Positions 11,470 to 24,390 are shown, counted from the first letter of the stretch. The stretch: 64,000 nucleotides of DNA from Salvator merianae (GCA_003586115.2 QVOM02000057.1:8741819-8805818); one strand, 5' to 3'. Notes: a model not told the origin generated them from the letters alone. Numbers and translations are program-made.

Positions 11470-11755
11470 GTTGTTCCCGAGAAACTACCAGCATGTCCTA
11501 TCTTTCCTTTTTGCCATGATTGAAACTGAGAGGAACTATTTACATAACATGACATTGATATATAGGATGAAGGAAAATGCATATAATACATTCCTAGCAT
11601 CTTTGACTACTTTCAAACTTCTCTTTGAAGACCAAAATGATCCTCCCAATTACAACTGCCTTAAGGAACAAAAAGTAATGGCTGTCATTGGAGGACTCTC
11701 CTCCCAAACCTCTATTCAAATGGCCAATATCTTAAATATCTACAAGATGCCTCAG
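11470..11755 (+). CDS. V2R locus 2, exon 2 (ligand-binding domain, N-terminal part)
   Basis: First visible exon, encoding the start of the Venus-flytrap (ANF-receptor type) domain. Acceptor TTCATTGCAG ends at 11469. The first base completes a codon from exon 1, then the frame reads LFPRNYQHVLSFLFAM, matching the family pattern KNYQH-LAL-FA-. The later part has NYNC, VMAVIGGLSSQTS and QMANILNIYKMPQ, close to the usual VIGG-SETS-QMA-IL-IYKIPQ. Donor GTATCT follows at 11756. The exon is 286 bases against 292 in locus 3. The segment after RNYLHNMTL is more divergent than usual, but no stop is present. Confidence 0.88.
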
Positions 11756-12809
11756 GTATCTTTACAGACAAAGGCAAGAACAAGTTCTCTCTGCCTTATC
11801 ACATTGATTGATGAAATTATTTTCACAGCTTATAAAAATATTTATTGTAAGCATTACTGTTCCATTATGCATAACCAGCATTCTCTTAAGTCTGCTCAGT
11901 CACACAACTGCATTGCAGTGATCAGAGGTGGTTTTCAATATTTGTTTCTTTTGCTGGCAGTGCTGGAAAAGGGGGAGAATTGAGTCTGAAGCTAAAGCTC
12001 TTTTCCCCCTTCCTCAACTAGCTCAAAATTGGGATCCAGAGCTGGCCTTTGGGCGGTGCAGTACATTCAGCCACATGTGACAATGTCCACCTTGGGCACT
12101 ATGTGGATCTTGACCGCCTCAGTATGGGTGTGCTCTTAATAAATGGACCACTAGGTGAAACCACAATGGAGGGCAGACCAGGCCTGGTGCCCACTAATAT
12201 AGGGAAAAGGGTCTGCTGGGAGGACTCAGGAGACCTCCAACAGCTTCCCTGCCATCTATCACAACTTTTGAGGTAGATTCTTGCCCTGCCCCACCACCAC
12301 TGGCAGCCCAAATTCCAGACATCCCTCACTTATGGCTAGATAGCATCAAGATCCCTAATCCTCTTCCCCTTCTGCCAGCAAACCTGTTAGAGCAGTGCAT
12401 TTTCCCCCACTATTACCATTTTCCTCGATGCCTCTTTTTTCCCATGCTGTGCCTGCCACCAGCACCTTGCCTGTTGCTCCTTTCCATCCCCAGGGCTAAT
12501 ATTTTATGCATTTTTCAACTGCAGCACCATTGCCTCTTGGCTTGGCTGCACCAGCAAACCTTTTCTTTAGCTAGTCATCCTGTGTTCCATTGTTTATACC
12601 AGCTTTCCTATATCCCCAGAGCCTTGATGCTAGGTGGAGATGCCTCCCCCATCCTAATGATTGCATGGCAGGTACTACAAGACCTCTTTTTGTCTTACTA
12701 GTCAGAGCCTCCCTGCTTCCCTGATTCTCTGGCACTTGCTGGGGGAGGGCATGTGAGAGTAACTGCATTTATCCTTCAGTGTCTCCTGGGAAGAAGGGAG
12801 CAGCAAACC

Positions 12810-13220
12810 ATTTCAGTAATTGGGTCTATTTGTGCAGATGTAAAATGAGAAAGTAAAAATCAATTTACTTTCTACATTCCAACAGTTTACCTTTTGTAAA
12901 TGGGGGCCCAGATAAGTTGTTCTAATTGAAGAATAGAGCTGACAAACAAACAGCATATGAGAGAGATCTTCAACCACTGACATGCCACAAACACACAATC
13001 TTTCATTGTATGGCACCTGATGGTACCTCCCCAGCTTCACCATGGAATCAAATAATTCAAAATGTATGTGGGTGAATTGTTTCCTTAACTGATAGGGCAT
13101 TTTATAATCTAAATAGTTTTCAAGCTGGAAAATAGTCTTCATTTGTGCTTGCCATTTTAGTGATTTTAAATTAGACAGAATGGCAATATCATTTTGTGCA
13201 CTAACATCCATCACCAGCTG
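12810..13220 (-). mobile_element. LINE ORF2 C-terminal fragment (L2/R4-like)
   Basis: A 133-residue minus-strand frame has the zinc-knuckle-like tail common in LINE ORF2 proteins: LGRYHQVPYNERLCVCG, then VEDLSHMLFVCQLY and RTTYLGP, which follows the usual R-C-C...D-H-L--C--Y--R pattern. The clade is not certain. Confidence 0.6.
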
Positions 13221-13379
13221 CTTGAAAAAGTTTTCACTATATTTAAATCATGAAAATTGCATTTTCAATGGGAAAACATTGCGAAAAATGCGAAAACAAA
13301 TACAAAAAATGCATTTTTTGGCAACAAAATACACTGACGAAGCAAAAATACAGATTTTCATTCAAAAATTAATCAAAAA

Positions 13380-13422
13380 CGTGTGTGTGTCTGTGTCTGT
13401 GTCTGTATCTGTGTCTGTGTAC
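13380..13422 (+). repeat. (GTGTCT)n microsatellite
   Basis: Alternating GTGT and GTCTGT units seen directly, about seven repeats, slightly impure. Confidence 0.8.
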
Positions 13423-13555
13423 ATTCCTAGTGGAGACCCTAGCTGTCTTGTTGCTTGAAACCAAGCAACTTTTCTTTATTTCACAAATGCTGCCCGCCAT
13501 TGCATCCCTTCCTCCTAAGCTAAATGTTCCTTTTCCTAGATCTATCAAGCACCGA

Positions 13556-14021
13556 GGCCTGTTCACACTTGCCAGCATAGAATGGTATAATTATACCACT
13601 CTACACTGGGACAGACCCGGTGGTACAATGGCCAACTACACTGCAAGGGCTGGAACAGGCCAGAGCCAAATATCTAGCAATATCGGTGTGGATGCCATCT
13701 CTCTTGCCATGACAATAGCCATGGAAACATCTGGCCACTGCCATCGTAACTGGGAACATGATACATAATAGCACAATTGCAGCTGCAGCAGGCCATATGA
13801 TGACCTGCAGCATTCGCTCCTGGAGGCAGATACAAATGTTGCTGATCTGGAGTAGTCTAGCTGCTCAAGTACAAGTGGTGCACAGCTGTTTAGCTGTCCA
13901 CAGCTAGCAGTGTTTGGGAGTATATGCAAATGATCCTGAATGCTAAAGCCTCTGCAGAGTACAGATGCACATGTCTAGTGAGTGTCTGGATGCTCACTAA
14001 CAACAAAGTGCAAACAGGGTC
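13556..14021. mobile_element. Non-autonomous inverted-repeat element, group B copy 1
   Basis: Left end GGCCTGTTCACACTTGCCAG at 13556 and right end AGTGCAAACAGGGTC at about 14007-14021 are near reverse complements. The interior shares blocks with copies at 23143 and 29343, for example AGCTGT-GACA/CCACAGCTAG and a CATGGAAAC/CATCACCATGG-type segment. No protein. The TIR matches group A apart from CG to CA change. Confidence 0.65.
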
Positions 14022-14875
14022 ACAGTTAAAATTCAGAATTCACTATCATGAGGTGTGATATTGCCTGTCACCTTGGATTTTATTTTAGTTTTGTAAAAAG
14101 GGACTGGATTTAATAAGGTAAAAAACTTTTTTTTTTTTTTTAACTGAAACATTTTTCAACTTAGCTTTTCAAGTCTCCTGTGCATTGTTTGGTGTTTTTA
14201 TATCCAGGAGAGATGAGGTGCTACTGTGGGTAGATAACTGGATGGAGATGAATTCTCAGTAACCATATTGAACTCCAAATGGTGATTCTTTAGGGAGTAA
14301 TTTCAAGGCAGGGTAACATTTTGTTATGCTCTCAACCCATTTAACCTTTTCTGGAGTTTCTCCAACTGTATCATGAGTAATTCTTAACTTTTAGAGATCC
14401 ACATTTTGCTAAAAACAGGGAGGCATGCCTGGCCTGGCTAAAACGCAACTTAACTACACGTTACTAGGCTGAGAGGGGATTTGAAACCAGAGACACTTTG
14501 AACTTTGTCTGTCACTCTGTTATGTTGCCACATTTTGGCAGGAAATGTGGAAAATGTGGTCCTTTCCACACTTAGCCTTGGACCAGAACAAGTTCTCATC
14601 CAAGACACTGATCTTAGCACACTTGTGTGGAATAGCAGAAGCCCTCCTAACGCTGGTGTGTTTCATCTGCACAGGATGAAGGTACAGACCCTCCACAAAC
14701 AGAGGAGGGGAAGTATTTCAGAAAACAAATGGCATGCAGAAAGCACACCCACATAGGCCAGAATACAATGGGGCATACCAGAAGACCCTGCTGAAAGTAG
14801 TGCTGTAAGACAAAGTGCTATTAGAATGGCATGAGCCAGAGCTGCTTTGCAAGTGTTTTATCAGTTCCTTTCTAT

Positions 14876-15456
14876 GGGCCTGTTCGCACTTCTGCAGTAG
14901 ACCATTCTTGGTTGCTTGCTGGAATGGAGGTTTTGCACTACCGCGGGCGCACGGCTCTCCCGAATCTAACCGAGCCTCACCCGATACATACCTGATGCTG
15001 GGGAAGGCAAGACAAGCAATTATTTGTCTTGATTGCGACCTGTAAGATCAAGTGCAGATCAGGGAAGTTGCTTTTGCACTGCTTCCTGGCTCGAAATGGT
15101 GGCGGGGAGGGGCTGGCACAGCCGCGCAGGCTCAGTCCGCTGCTTCGCAACCCGGTTTGCCCTTTGGGCTTCGCAGCCTGGCTTCCGTTTCAAAGACAGC
15201 TCCGAAAGGAGCCCCTCTAGCTTCGAAGCAGTACTCTATGGTTCAGATTACTAGACCTATCTTCGCATCCTTGCGTCTATGATTTGTGACCTCATTTCCT
15301 GTCTAACGGATTCCCATCCGCACCGCTCCCTCTGCTGATCAGCTTGGAGTCCGTTTCCCTGGCTGGCAAGTGCGTATAGCACTCAACAGACTCCAACCTC
15401 TCCGGTCTGAAGCCTGCTAATTAGAACGTTCTGCTAAGGTAAGTGCGAACAGGCCC
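14876..15456. mobile_element. Non-autonomous inverted-repeat element, group A copy 2
   Basis: Ends GGGCCTGTTCGCACTTC at 14876 and AAGTGCGAACAGGCCC ending at 15456 are perfect reverse complements over about 16 bases. Flanks are TAT and ATT, so a target duplication is not clean. The interior matches the copy at 6638-7256 in places (GCGGGCGCACGGCTC, CCAACCTCTCCGGT, CTCTGCT-GTC). No ORF of note. Confidence 0.8.
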
Positions 15457-16435
15457 ATTGAGATGTAAGTTACACATGATGCAAGTTATGAATAAAACTG
15501 TCTTTCCAATATGCTTGCTGCTACCTTTTATTTAGGTCTTCAGTTGTTACACATATAGTATTAAGCATGTGAAGATGGAGTCTCATTGAGCAATGGATAA
15601 TACATACAAAGTGTCATAGTTAAAGAAAAAATGTATATTATATGGAAATCTCTCCCATTACTGTACTCACTTTCTTGCTTGGAACTGCCCTGAAATCAAC
15701 CCATTTTTCTTGAGAGAAAGAATGGGTCATATAAATCTCCATTACTTCTTTCATAGAAGACAACATAGCTTTTTCTTTGGTTGTCCTAGAAATGTGATGA
15801 AGGAAAATGCTGGAAGGAAACACATTTGATTATGTTTGGTATGGATGCTGACTGTCTGCTGGAGATCTTCACTTCACAGCAACACAAAGGCCACTCAATC
15901 TCTAGGAGGCAAATGGGTCCAAAATGGCTTCATAAAATTGCTCGAAGGGCATAGAGTTCATGCCTCTTTACACACATTGAGCACCCATCCCACCATAAGT
16001 GCTGTCAGATGCACTTTAGACCCACCACTACCAGTGTGAACTTAAGTGAAGCACATTTTCCAGGACAAATAGTATAGTCCTGTTTCCAGCAACACAGAAA
16101 ATGGATGATTTCTGGGACCATTTCCTGGGTCTCTGAAAACAGTCCTGAGCAAAAATATCAAAGCTGGAGAACAAAAATTCACTGACCTTGATGTTTTTAC
16201 TACCATGGACAAGAAGAAATGTCTAAATACCACACTTCCAACTTCAAGGGCTAAATCAAACACTCCAAACCTGGAAATGGCAGAAGCCAACATTGGGTAG
16301 ATCTTATCTATTATTGCGCCATATGAAGTGAGTTGGTTATCATGATTCTGTGACACCCAACTCATGACAAGGAACAAACTTTAATAACATAAAGATAGTT
16401 TTCCAAATCTTGATCCTATGATTTTCCCCTGTTAG

Positions 16436-17290
16436 CTTAATTATGGCTCCTTCGATCCAGCATTGAGTGATAAAATTCACTTTCCTTCTTTCTACCGGAT
16501 GGTCCCGAAGGAAGAGGCTCAGTATGTTGGGATTGTTCAGCTACTCAAGCACTTTGCATGGAACTGGATTGGTTTCATTGTATCTGATGATGAACGTGGA
16601 GAAAGCTTCCATCAGACACTGAAACCAAAATTCCTAGAGAATAGTATATGCATTGCTTGGACAGAGGTGATTCCTTTTGTGACACTGTTTCAACCAAGTG
16701 ACGTCCGTTCAAAGAAATTGACTCCAATATTTAGATCTCTCTGCAGGAGAAAGATCAATGTTACCCTTGTCTATGGGGACAATCAGTCTCTGGAGTGTTT
16801 ACGGATTGTTTTAATATCCCTGGAAATACAGCACAAGTTCCCTGTAGAAGGAATGTTGATCTCAACTGCTGAGTGGGATATTACAGCCGTAACCTCTCTT
16901 CGAAGCTTCCCATCAAAATCGTTTAACAGCACCTTATCATTTACACTCCATGCAAGTGAGGTGCCAAAATTCAGTGAATTTCTAGAGGCAATAAATCCTT
17001 TGAAACATAAAATTTATTCTCTCCCACAGTTTTGGGCCACTGCCTTTGTTTGTTCATTCCCCATGTATAATCTGTATGCAAATAGTGGAAGAGATTGCAC
17101 AGGAAATGAGAAGCTTGGTGACCTTCCTGGATTCAAATTTGAAATGAGGATGTCTGGGCAGAGCTACAATATCTACAATGCTATCCATGCTGTTGCACAA
17201 GCTCTGCAGTCCATGGATAGATTTCAAAAAAAACTGAAGCCAAAGAGGGGAATTAATAGAAGAAATATCCATGAAATTGATCCCTGGCAG
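16436..17290 (+). CDS. V2R locus 2, exon 3 (main ligand-binding exon)
   Basis: Largest extracellular exon, 285 codons, encoding most of the Venus-flytrap ligand domain. Acceptor TTTCCCCTGTTAG ends at 16435; the first codons read LNYGSFDPALSDK, then HFPSFYRMVPKEEAQYVGIVQLLKHFAWNWIG, a hallmark V2R block. Further on are EGMLISTAEWDIT, a FWATAFVCSFP segment and a conserved NIYNAIHAVAQALQSM near the end, closing in IDPWQ and donor GTAATT at 17291. The true start is the splice acceptor, not an internal start codon. No stop or frameshift is present. In family C receptors this lobe binds amino acids or peptides; the ligand here is unknown. Confidence 0.93.
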
Positions 17291-19727
17291 GTAATTCCAG
17301 CAGCAATATCTTAACATTAACATAAAATAAATCTGTATATAAAAAAAATTTTTTTACTGCTGCATGAAAACAGGAAAACATTATTAAATGGGATATCTGA
17401 AGGAAAAGGAGAAAAATTAAAAAAAAAAAAAAAAAAACATTCCTAACCCTTAATAGATTCAAGAAGTAAAGATGGGCAAAATAATTTGGACAGATTAGAG
17501 AAGCTATGATATTTATGAAATACAAATTCTTTATGGAGCTGTATCCTCCTTCAAAAATTGCATTTCGCTTATGTAAATAGAGATCCCTGAAATGCCTCAT
17601 GATGGATAGATTCATGAAGAGGATACATTTATTTTCTTATATACTGGAAGTTGTTGTTTTTTACTATTATTTTGGCTTCTGCAGTGTTTTGAACTGTCTT
17701 TTTTTTTTTTTTTTGCTTCCTTTCAACTCTAGTTGCAGTTTCTTCATATTTGGTCTTTTATCTGCTAGTCTAAAACCCTAATAAAGATTTTACTTCCTTA
17801 CTTCCTCACTAATTTCATGCAAAGGAGCAGATTTCAGGGAAAACTTGTCCTCATCTATCAAATTTCAAATTCCTGGAGAAGGAGGTTCAGCTGCTTTGTT
17901 TCCCTGAAATATACCAAGCTGATTCACCCCTGACTGAACTCTCTTGGTACAGTCTGGGTAGCTAAAGCAGCTAACCCATCAAGCCAGGGAGAAAGCTGTT
18001 TGGCATCACATGGTAGATCACACCAAGAATCCTCATCCCTCCCCAACACAGTACATAACTGGGGAGGGAAGAAATGGGGCTTCAGAAAAGAATCACTGAC
18101 TAGAGTTTGGACTGACTGTTTATTAGAACCCCAACTAAGGATTTAGGGGAAAGTTTAATATTTTTGAAGAATAGTTCAAAGTGATGCTGTGATGTGTGGT
18201 CATGTAATGGCTATTTCACCTCTTCTGATACCTTCCAGAGATTCCTAGAGTTTCTTTGACATTGCACCTAATGAAGTAGATACTGGAATAATTGTTCTGG
18301 TTTCTATCACAGACTACAAATTAATTTAGATTTTATTTTATGACCATTGCACAAGCCTGCAAGGACATAATGGAGAGATCAAAAATCCAACAAAGACTAT
18401 GAAGTCAGTGAGTTACAGCCGTTGAAGCTTTGATGCATAACACATCAACATGCTATTTTCCAGTTGTTTCATGACTTCAAACATTTCAGAAAAAGCTCTA
18501 GTATACGCAGAATGTTTTTGCAACTTGGAGGGATATTGACAGGACCCTCCTCAAGAGTAACACACAGCTTAGCCAGAAACAAGATTCCGTGGTCATGGCT
18601 ACGAGATGCCTGGTAAAATAGTGACTGAATCATTTGTGTGGAGAGGACAATTTTGTGTCCTTGCCCTCAGGTGTCCTGAGGGGACAATGCACTCTTTGGT
18701 GGGTGTATTGTGCCATCAGTGATGGAAACATAATGGCCAAGACTCTCCTTGAAAGCTCCCAGACACCTGAGGTGTTTCCTGGTTAGTATATGAGAAAAGA
18801 GTTCTTGAAAGTATGGTGACTTAACCTGCACAATGCTCATTGGGTGAAAGATAGGATAAATATATTTTGGAATAAATGATAGTTTCAACTTAATTATGTG
18901 GTTCAGTAAACAATCGGGATGTCAAGGCTAGAGAAGCAAACAAGGAAACTCAACACTGAGCTCAGGTTTTAAGTGCTGGAGAGCAAAGACAATATACACA
19001 GCAGAGTCAACAAGATAGGATTTCAGGGTTCAGGAAGAAGAAAATTCAGAGTAGCATATTCGCAATGTCTAGGAAGCTTCATGACAAGAATGCAGGATCA
19101 GCAATTAAAGATTCAACCAATAGCTAGTTTGACATTTCTCCACTTTCCATTAGAACAGCAGTATGCGAGGCCTGCCCTTCCTCTGAGCCCCTCTTTCCAT
19201 AGTGCCGGAGAGGCAACACCCCCCATAGAAGATTGGGTTCACATTAGATGCAGCAAAGCCTGGTCCATGTGCCAAAATGGCCACCTATATGGAGACACTG
19301 GTAGATCTGTTCTAACCGGTCTAGCAGAGTTCGGGGGGGTTGCTAGTCTGGCCCAGAGAGGCCAGTGGGACCACTATTGCAGGGCATGGAATTGCAACAC
19401 CAAAATGGGTCGCCCTAGGTCTCGAAGGCCAGCAACTTCACTAATAGCGTTACCCTGGCTAAACAGTGGTTCTTGTGACCAAGAAATGCAGAAGGAGGAG
19501 GGAATGATCTGCTTCTAATCCCCATTCTGTAATGAGAGCACACATGTGACATTGGTCTATGTGTTCTCTTCTCCATGCACAACTTATAATGGCATGCAAT
19601 GGAAGAACAAATAGATATATTAACCTGATCCACTAATAAATGGCCATGATAATCCAGGGCACAGAGGGATAGTATTGGGAATTTTGCTGGTACTTGATTC
19701 AGTTTCCAATACGCTTCCCTTTTTTAG
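17291..19727 (+). other. Intron 3 of V2R locus 2
   Basis: GT at 17291, AG at 19726-19727. It carries A/T homopolymer runs near 17340, 17418 and 17700. No gene or recognisable transposon protein seen. Confidence 0.6.
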
Positions 19728-19955
19728 CTCCACTGGTTTTTAAGAAATCTTCATTTCAACAACAGTGCTGGTGAAGAAATATCTTTTGATGAGAATGGGA
19801 ATTTGGCCAGTGAATACGATATCATCAATTTGATCACATTTCCCAATGGATCCTATCACAGGAGAGTCATTGGAAGAATGGGTGTCCAGGTTCCTGCTGA
19901 GAAAGGTTTCATCATTAATGGAAGTGCCATTGAGTGGAGTTCCAAGTTTAATCAG
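19728..19955 (+). CDS. V2R locus 2, exon 4
   Basis: Seventy-six codons between the main ligand exon and the cysteine-rich exon. Acceptor CCTTTTTTAG ends at 19727. The frame reads LHWFLRNLHFNNSAGEE, then SFDENGNLASEYDIIN, TFPNGSYHRRVIGRM and a closing IEWSSKFNQ, matching the family pattern FNNSAG-E--FDE-GE-AAGYDI-NW-TFPN-SF--VKVG. Donor GTATAA at 19956. Too short to stand alone as a gene, but phase 0 at both ends fits exons 3 and 5. Confidence 0.92.
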
Positions 19956-20500
19956 GTATAAATCCCACTTCTTTTTCTGAATCCAGACTGTATAAATGGG
20001 TTCATTGCAGTTGGTTTTTGTCATATACACTGGACATGTCAGAAATGGGAATATTTACATTTCGTTCAGCTACCATATCAATGTGGGTCATTTCAATCTT
20101 CTTTCCTCACTTCCTCCTTTCCTTCTGCAGTTGGATTTGAGATATATTTTTTTAAGAAACTATGTAGCATATATGAATGTATTGGAGTATTTCTCACACC
20201 TCTTTTTTAAATTCAAATTCAACAGGATTAGGATGTTAAAATAATAAGATGCTGAAGAGGACATTTTAGTGATTCAGCCCAAGTGCACCATACTGGCAAA
20301 GGATGAAAACCTCTCTGCAAATAGGGTGGAGACCAAATTCTTTTCTGCTGCTTTTGGTCAGAAAAGTGGCAGTGGCAGAAATAGCCCAAAGTCTGCTGCA
20401 GGCTCCAAAAATGTTCCACTTTTAAGGCCTGGTGAAATATCCTTAACATTCACTTTCCAATGCTGGGGAACTTTTCTCACTGAGGCCTCAAGTTAGACTA

Positions 20501-20502
<2 letters not shown>

Positions 20503-20531
<29 letters not shown>
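20503..20531 (+). repeat. (GT)n microsatellite
   Basis: About fourteen uninterrupted GT units, just beyond the 3' end of the minus-strand L1. Confidence 0.9.
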
Positions 20532-20534
<3 letters not shown>

Positions 20535-20559
20535 AAATTTGTTTGAGATATATAATATT

Positions 20560-22950
20560 TACATTTAATTCAAAAATTCATAAGCTAACATTTTTGCTAC
20601 TGACTTCCTCCTTCTTCCAAAGGTTCTTCTATGTTTCATGTTTCTCGCCCCTCCTGGTCACTCAGTTCTTTTTTTCTACTGATTGTCTTCTTTCCTCTTC
20701 ATTCTTCAAATCCAACAATCACAAGTCCACTTTCCAATTCTTGTAGAAAGTCAATAAAGGATTTCCAGCTTTCACAAACCTATCAACTGTCTTCTTTCTC
20801 AGTAAGTTGATCAATTTATCCATCTCAGCAAGGTCCATCATTTTAACCAACCAATCATCCACCGTTGGTATTTTTTCCCCTTTCCATTTCTGTGCATATA
20901 CAATTCTAACTACAGTTACCAAATTTGGCATTAGAACATTAACACCATCAAACTTATTTTCTATTATCTCCAATAAGTAAAATTCCGGCTTAAAAGGAAA
21001 GTTAATCTTTAAGATCTTCGGCATAATCATAGATATTTGTGCCCTTTTTTTTTTTTTTTTTTTTGCTTTTGTACAAGTCCACCTCATATGATAAAATATA
21101 TCTTCTTGCTTTTTTCATTTCCAGCACTTTCTTGACATGCCTTGATATTTCATCAAGATATTGTAGTTAAAATTTCTAGCACATACTTTCATACATTCTT
21201 TAACTTGTTCTTGTTCTAATTCTATTTTCAAAAGTAGTTTATACAACACACCTGTAGTACCCGTCTCTTCTTTCTCAAGATCTTCTTCCTATTTGTGTCT
21301 TTTGATGATTCTGCCTCTTACTGACCCACTTCTTGATTTCCTCCTTCTGGCTGCTGCAGTTCATCTTACTTTTCCTCCAATATTTTTCCGTATTTCGAGA
21401 ACATTTTGCATCTTGTCCACTGAGTTCAGTCTGAAACTTTGCTGATTCAACGTAAAAATTACTCCTTCTGGTAGATCTCATCTAAATGACAGATTCTTTT
21501 TTTAAATGGATCTGTTAGCTTCATATGCTCCTTTCTCAGTTGTAAGATTTTTCTTGAAATTTCCTTCAGTAGAATAAGTGGACCTTGACCTGTAGATAAA
21601 AGTGACTCATACTGTTTCACTAAAACAGCATCTCTTGTATATTTTTTCACAAAGAGCACCAATACATCCCTTGGCACTTTATTTATCTTGGCATACTGTG
21701 AATTAACTTGGTAGACCCTTTCAATTTCTTGCTCAAAATAAATTTGATCAGCTTGCATTGCTCAAGATAATAAAACAATTATCAGTTATACATTTTCATC
21801 CCTTTTTTCTGGTATATTTCTAAATCTAATAAAAATTTTCCATACCACAGTAGTCTGCAATCAGTTGTGCTTGTTCAAATATCACTATTTGCTTGTCTTG
21901 CACCATAGTTTTTCTCTGAAGAATTTCCACTTTAGAGCCTAGCTTGTTTGGTACATCTTCTACTTCAGAACTTTGTGCTTTATTTCATGAACTTCTGTGC
22001 ATAATGCACCTATTTCCTTTTTAAGATCCTGTCTTAATCCTTCAAGGTTCTGTTCCTGCTTAGCAAATGATTGTTGCATCTGTTTAAGTAAAAAATCTAA
22101 TTTCTGACCTAAGGTATTCATTAATTCTGGTTATGAGCCCTACCTCTGATCTTTTGGCTGTTTGTCTTTTTCTAATTTTGACTTTCTAGTCTCCATATTT
22201 TAGTTTCCCAATTCTGAGATGCACAAATTCAATCCTTTATTACACTTTTACACAATTCTTATAATTCTATCTTCTTCTGAAGAAAAGTTAAAAAGTTAAA
22301 AAGACCAAATTTTTCAACATTACAATGAATTCTTATTGTTTGCTACCATCCAGTGGCCATTAGCTATTATATTCAGTCAAATATTTTTAAACTTCTAACT
22401 AAACAAGAACTTTCACTTTAAGCCATTAATTTTACTGTCATCTTCCCAAATCATCACTTACTTTCATTTTTAAGTCCATTAATCTTCCCAAACTCCTTAT
22501 CTTTTAGTTGATAAGCAGTTGTTTTCAGTGTAGTTTAAAGAGTTACTGGAATCCGAGGCTCATTAAAAACTTTAAATATTATCTCTGAAAGCTAAAGTCT
22601 CTACAAGTATTTAAACATGGTGCTGGATTTAAGTCATTTAGACTTTTGGTGACTGTTCTTAGGGCTATAATTGTAGAAGCTTTTGTCCAAAGGTTGTATT
22701 TATTTATCTTAAGTTAACTTTCTTCATAATTTAAAAGTGGAATCAACCAAACTTAAAGCCTTTAAAGGCAAGTCACAACATTTTCGGGGTTGACGTTCCT
22801 CGACTCTATACTGTTCCTCCCATACATGACAACTGCGAAGTTGCTGCTGCCCCCGCTGGGGTGGAGACTTCATTGGAGTTCTAATGAAGAATCCCACTGC
22901 CTTCTTGTCACTCAGGAAGATAAAGTCTTATAACAGAGAAGGTAAATAAC
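20560..22950 (-). mobile_element. L1 LINE with ORF1 joined to ORF2 tail
   Basis: Read on the minus strand, a 5' UTR-like region (about 22950-22200) is followed by ORF1 remnants with a coiled-coil-type segment and the frame at 21758-21459 (IERVYQVNSQYAKINKVPRD, VLFVKKYTRDAVL, KEISRKILQLRKE), then the ORF1 end (about 21480-21290). The endonuclease and reverse transcriptase of ORF2 are missing. The sequence passes within about 100 bases into the ORF2 C-terminus (ELEQEQVKECM near 21230-21190, then 21087-20719 with VYAQKWKGEKIPTVDDWLVK). Frames are broken, so it is dead. The layout resembles HAL1-type half-L1 elements known from mammals; that likeness is inference. Confidence 0.8.
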
Positions 22951-23142
22951 TCCCCCCTCCATCTCTTACATTGTGGTTTGCTTGGAGAAAGGACTCCAGC
23001 AATGTCAGTCTCCCATTGTTCCACAGGAAGTCAAGCTAGACTGGATTGTGATGACCATGTTTTACCTCTCTGCTGTCCTGGAGAAAGCACTGCAGCTGAG
23101 TGGTCCACATAGGCCACACTACAATTCTTGTGCAAAAGTTGT

Positions 23143-23606
23143 GGCTTTTCACACTTACCAGCCTAGTATGGTATAAACAATGACATACTAGACTAGTAAA
23201 GACCCAGTGGCACAGTGCCCATCTGCACTTTGAGTTCTCGAACCATCCCATACTGGGCGTCCAGCAATTGAGATGCAGGTGGCAGGCATGATCATCATGG
23301 AAGTGGTCACAGCAACATCTGGCACATGGTTGGCCATCACCATGGTGATCAGGACATGGTGTGTGATTGTGCTGCTGCACCCACACTGCCCACTTTCTTG
23401 CATCCAGAAGAAGATGTGAACTCTGGTGACCAGGAGCCATCCAGCTGCTCCCAGTCAAGCTGTGGACAGTAATTTTGTTATCCACAACATCTGGTTACTA
23501 ACATCTGGGTGCAGTTGGATATCCTTCGGGATGAAGTGGCAGAGTGAAAACGGGACTGTCTCGTAACCATCCAATCACTCACTAGCAGGTCAGTGCAAAC
23601 AGGCCC
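23143..23606. mobile_element. Non-autonomous inverted-repeat element, group B copy 2
   Basis: Left end GGCTTTTCACACTTACCAG at 23143 is a decayed match to the family TIR; right end CAGTGCAAACAGGCCC ends at 23606. Internal AGCTGTGGACAGTAATTTTG and CATCACCATGG blocks are shared with the copies at 13556 and 29343. No coding sequence. Confidence 0.65.
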
Positions 23607-23943
23607 ATGTGTACTTGTAGGCGATCTAACGGGTTCTATTTATTTGTTGTTCCATGTGGAAGTGAAAAGGAAAATGTCATAGAGTGTTTCAGACTAGTGA
23701 TTTTTAAAACCACCTGAATAAAATGAGCAAATAATTCCTGGGCACACAGAAAAAAAGGCTTCCAAACACCCATTCATTTGATTCACTATAGTGCAGCCTA
23801 TTTGCTTAAACAGACAACCTACCATGACTGCAAAGGGAGCTGCTCAATGATTAGCCACTGGGTATGAAATCACCACCTCTTTGCTGAAGCAGTTTCCACC
23901 TCCTTACTCCTTAACTACCAGGGTTTTTTTTTGTTTGCAAACA

Positions 23944-24390
23944 AAATTGTCTGAAACTCAAGTCTCTCTCTCTCTCCACTCCTCATTATTATAAGAAGTC
24001 AAGTGTGCTTTTCTAATCTACAGAAGGCAAGAGAGGAGGTGTTTGCTTGTTTTTTCAGTTTCAGCTCCCTTTGATCTGTTTAATTGAGTTCAAAAGTCCC
24101 TGGTGCCAGCAAGGGCTCACTGGTGCACCTCTCTGACTGTCCAATGCCTTCAAGGCTGTGAAATAAAATTGTTGAAACTCAAGTCTCTCTCTCCCACTCC
24201 TCATTATTATGCAAAGTCTAGTGTGCTTTTTAAGTACATTTCTAAAAGAAGGCAGGATAGGAGTTTTTCTTTTTTTAGGTCAGCTTCCTTCGATCTGTTT
24301 AATTGAGTTCAAAAGTTCCTGGTGTTGACAAGAGCTCACTGGTGTTCCTCCCTCCCTGTCCAATTGTCAGATGGGTTCCTTCAAGGCTGT
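23944..24390 (+). repeat. Tandem duplication, two units of about 222 bases
   Basis: Unit 1 starts at 23944 and unit 2 at 24166. Shared blocks include GAAACTCAAGTCTCTCTC, CCACTCCTCATTATTAT, GATCTGTTTAATTGAGTTC and GTTCCTGGTG with GCTCACTGGTG. Units differ at scattered sites, so the event is not very recent. No gene seen in either unit. Confidence 0.8.

Larger units (their letters stand above)
11756..16435 (+). other. Intron 2 of V2R locus 2
   Basis: GT at 11756 and AG at 16434-16435. It contains a LINE fragment (12810-13220), inverted-repeat elements (13556-14021 and 14876-15456) and a (GTGTCT)n microsatellite near 13380-13422. Nothing else coding is convincing. Confidence 0.7.

Noticed and set aside
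13379..13430. Frame with alternating VSVSV residues as a protein
   Set aside because: It is translation of the (GTGTCT)n microsatellite.
16042..16377. Minus-strand frame of 111 residues before exon 3 of locus 2
   Set aside because: No domain pattern recognised and it lies in intron sequence; chance frame most likely.
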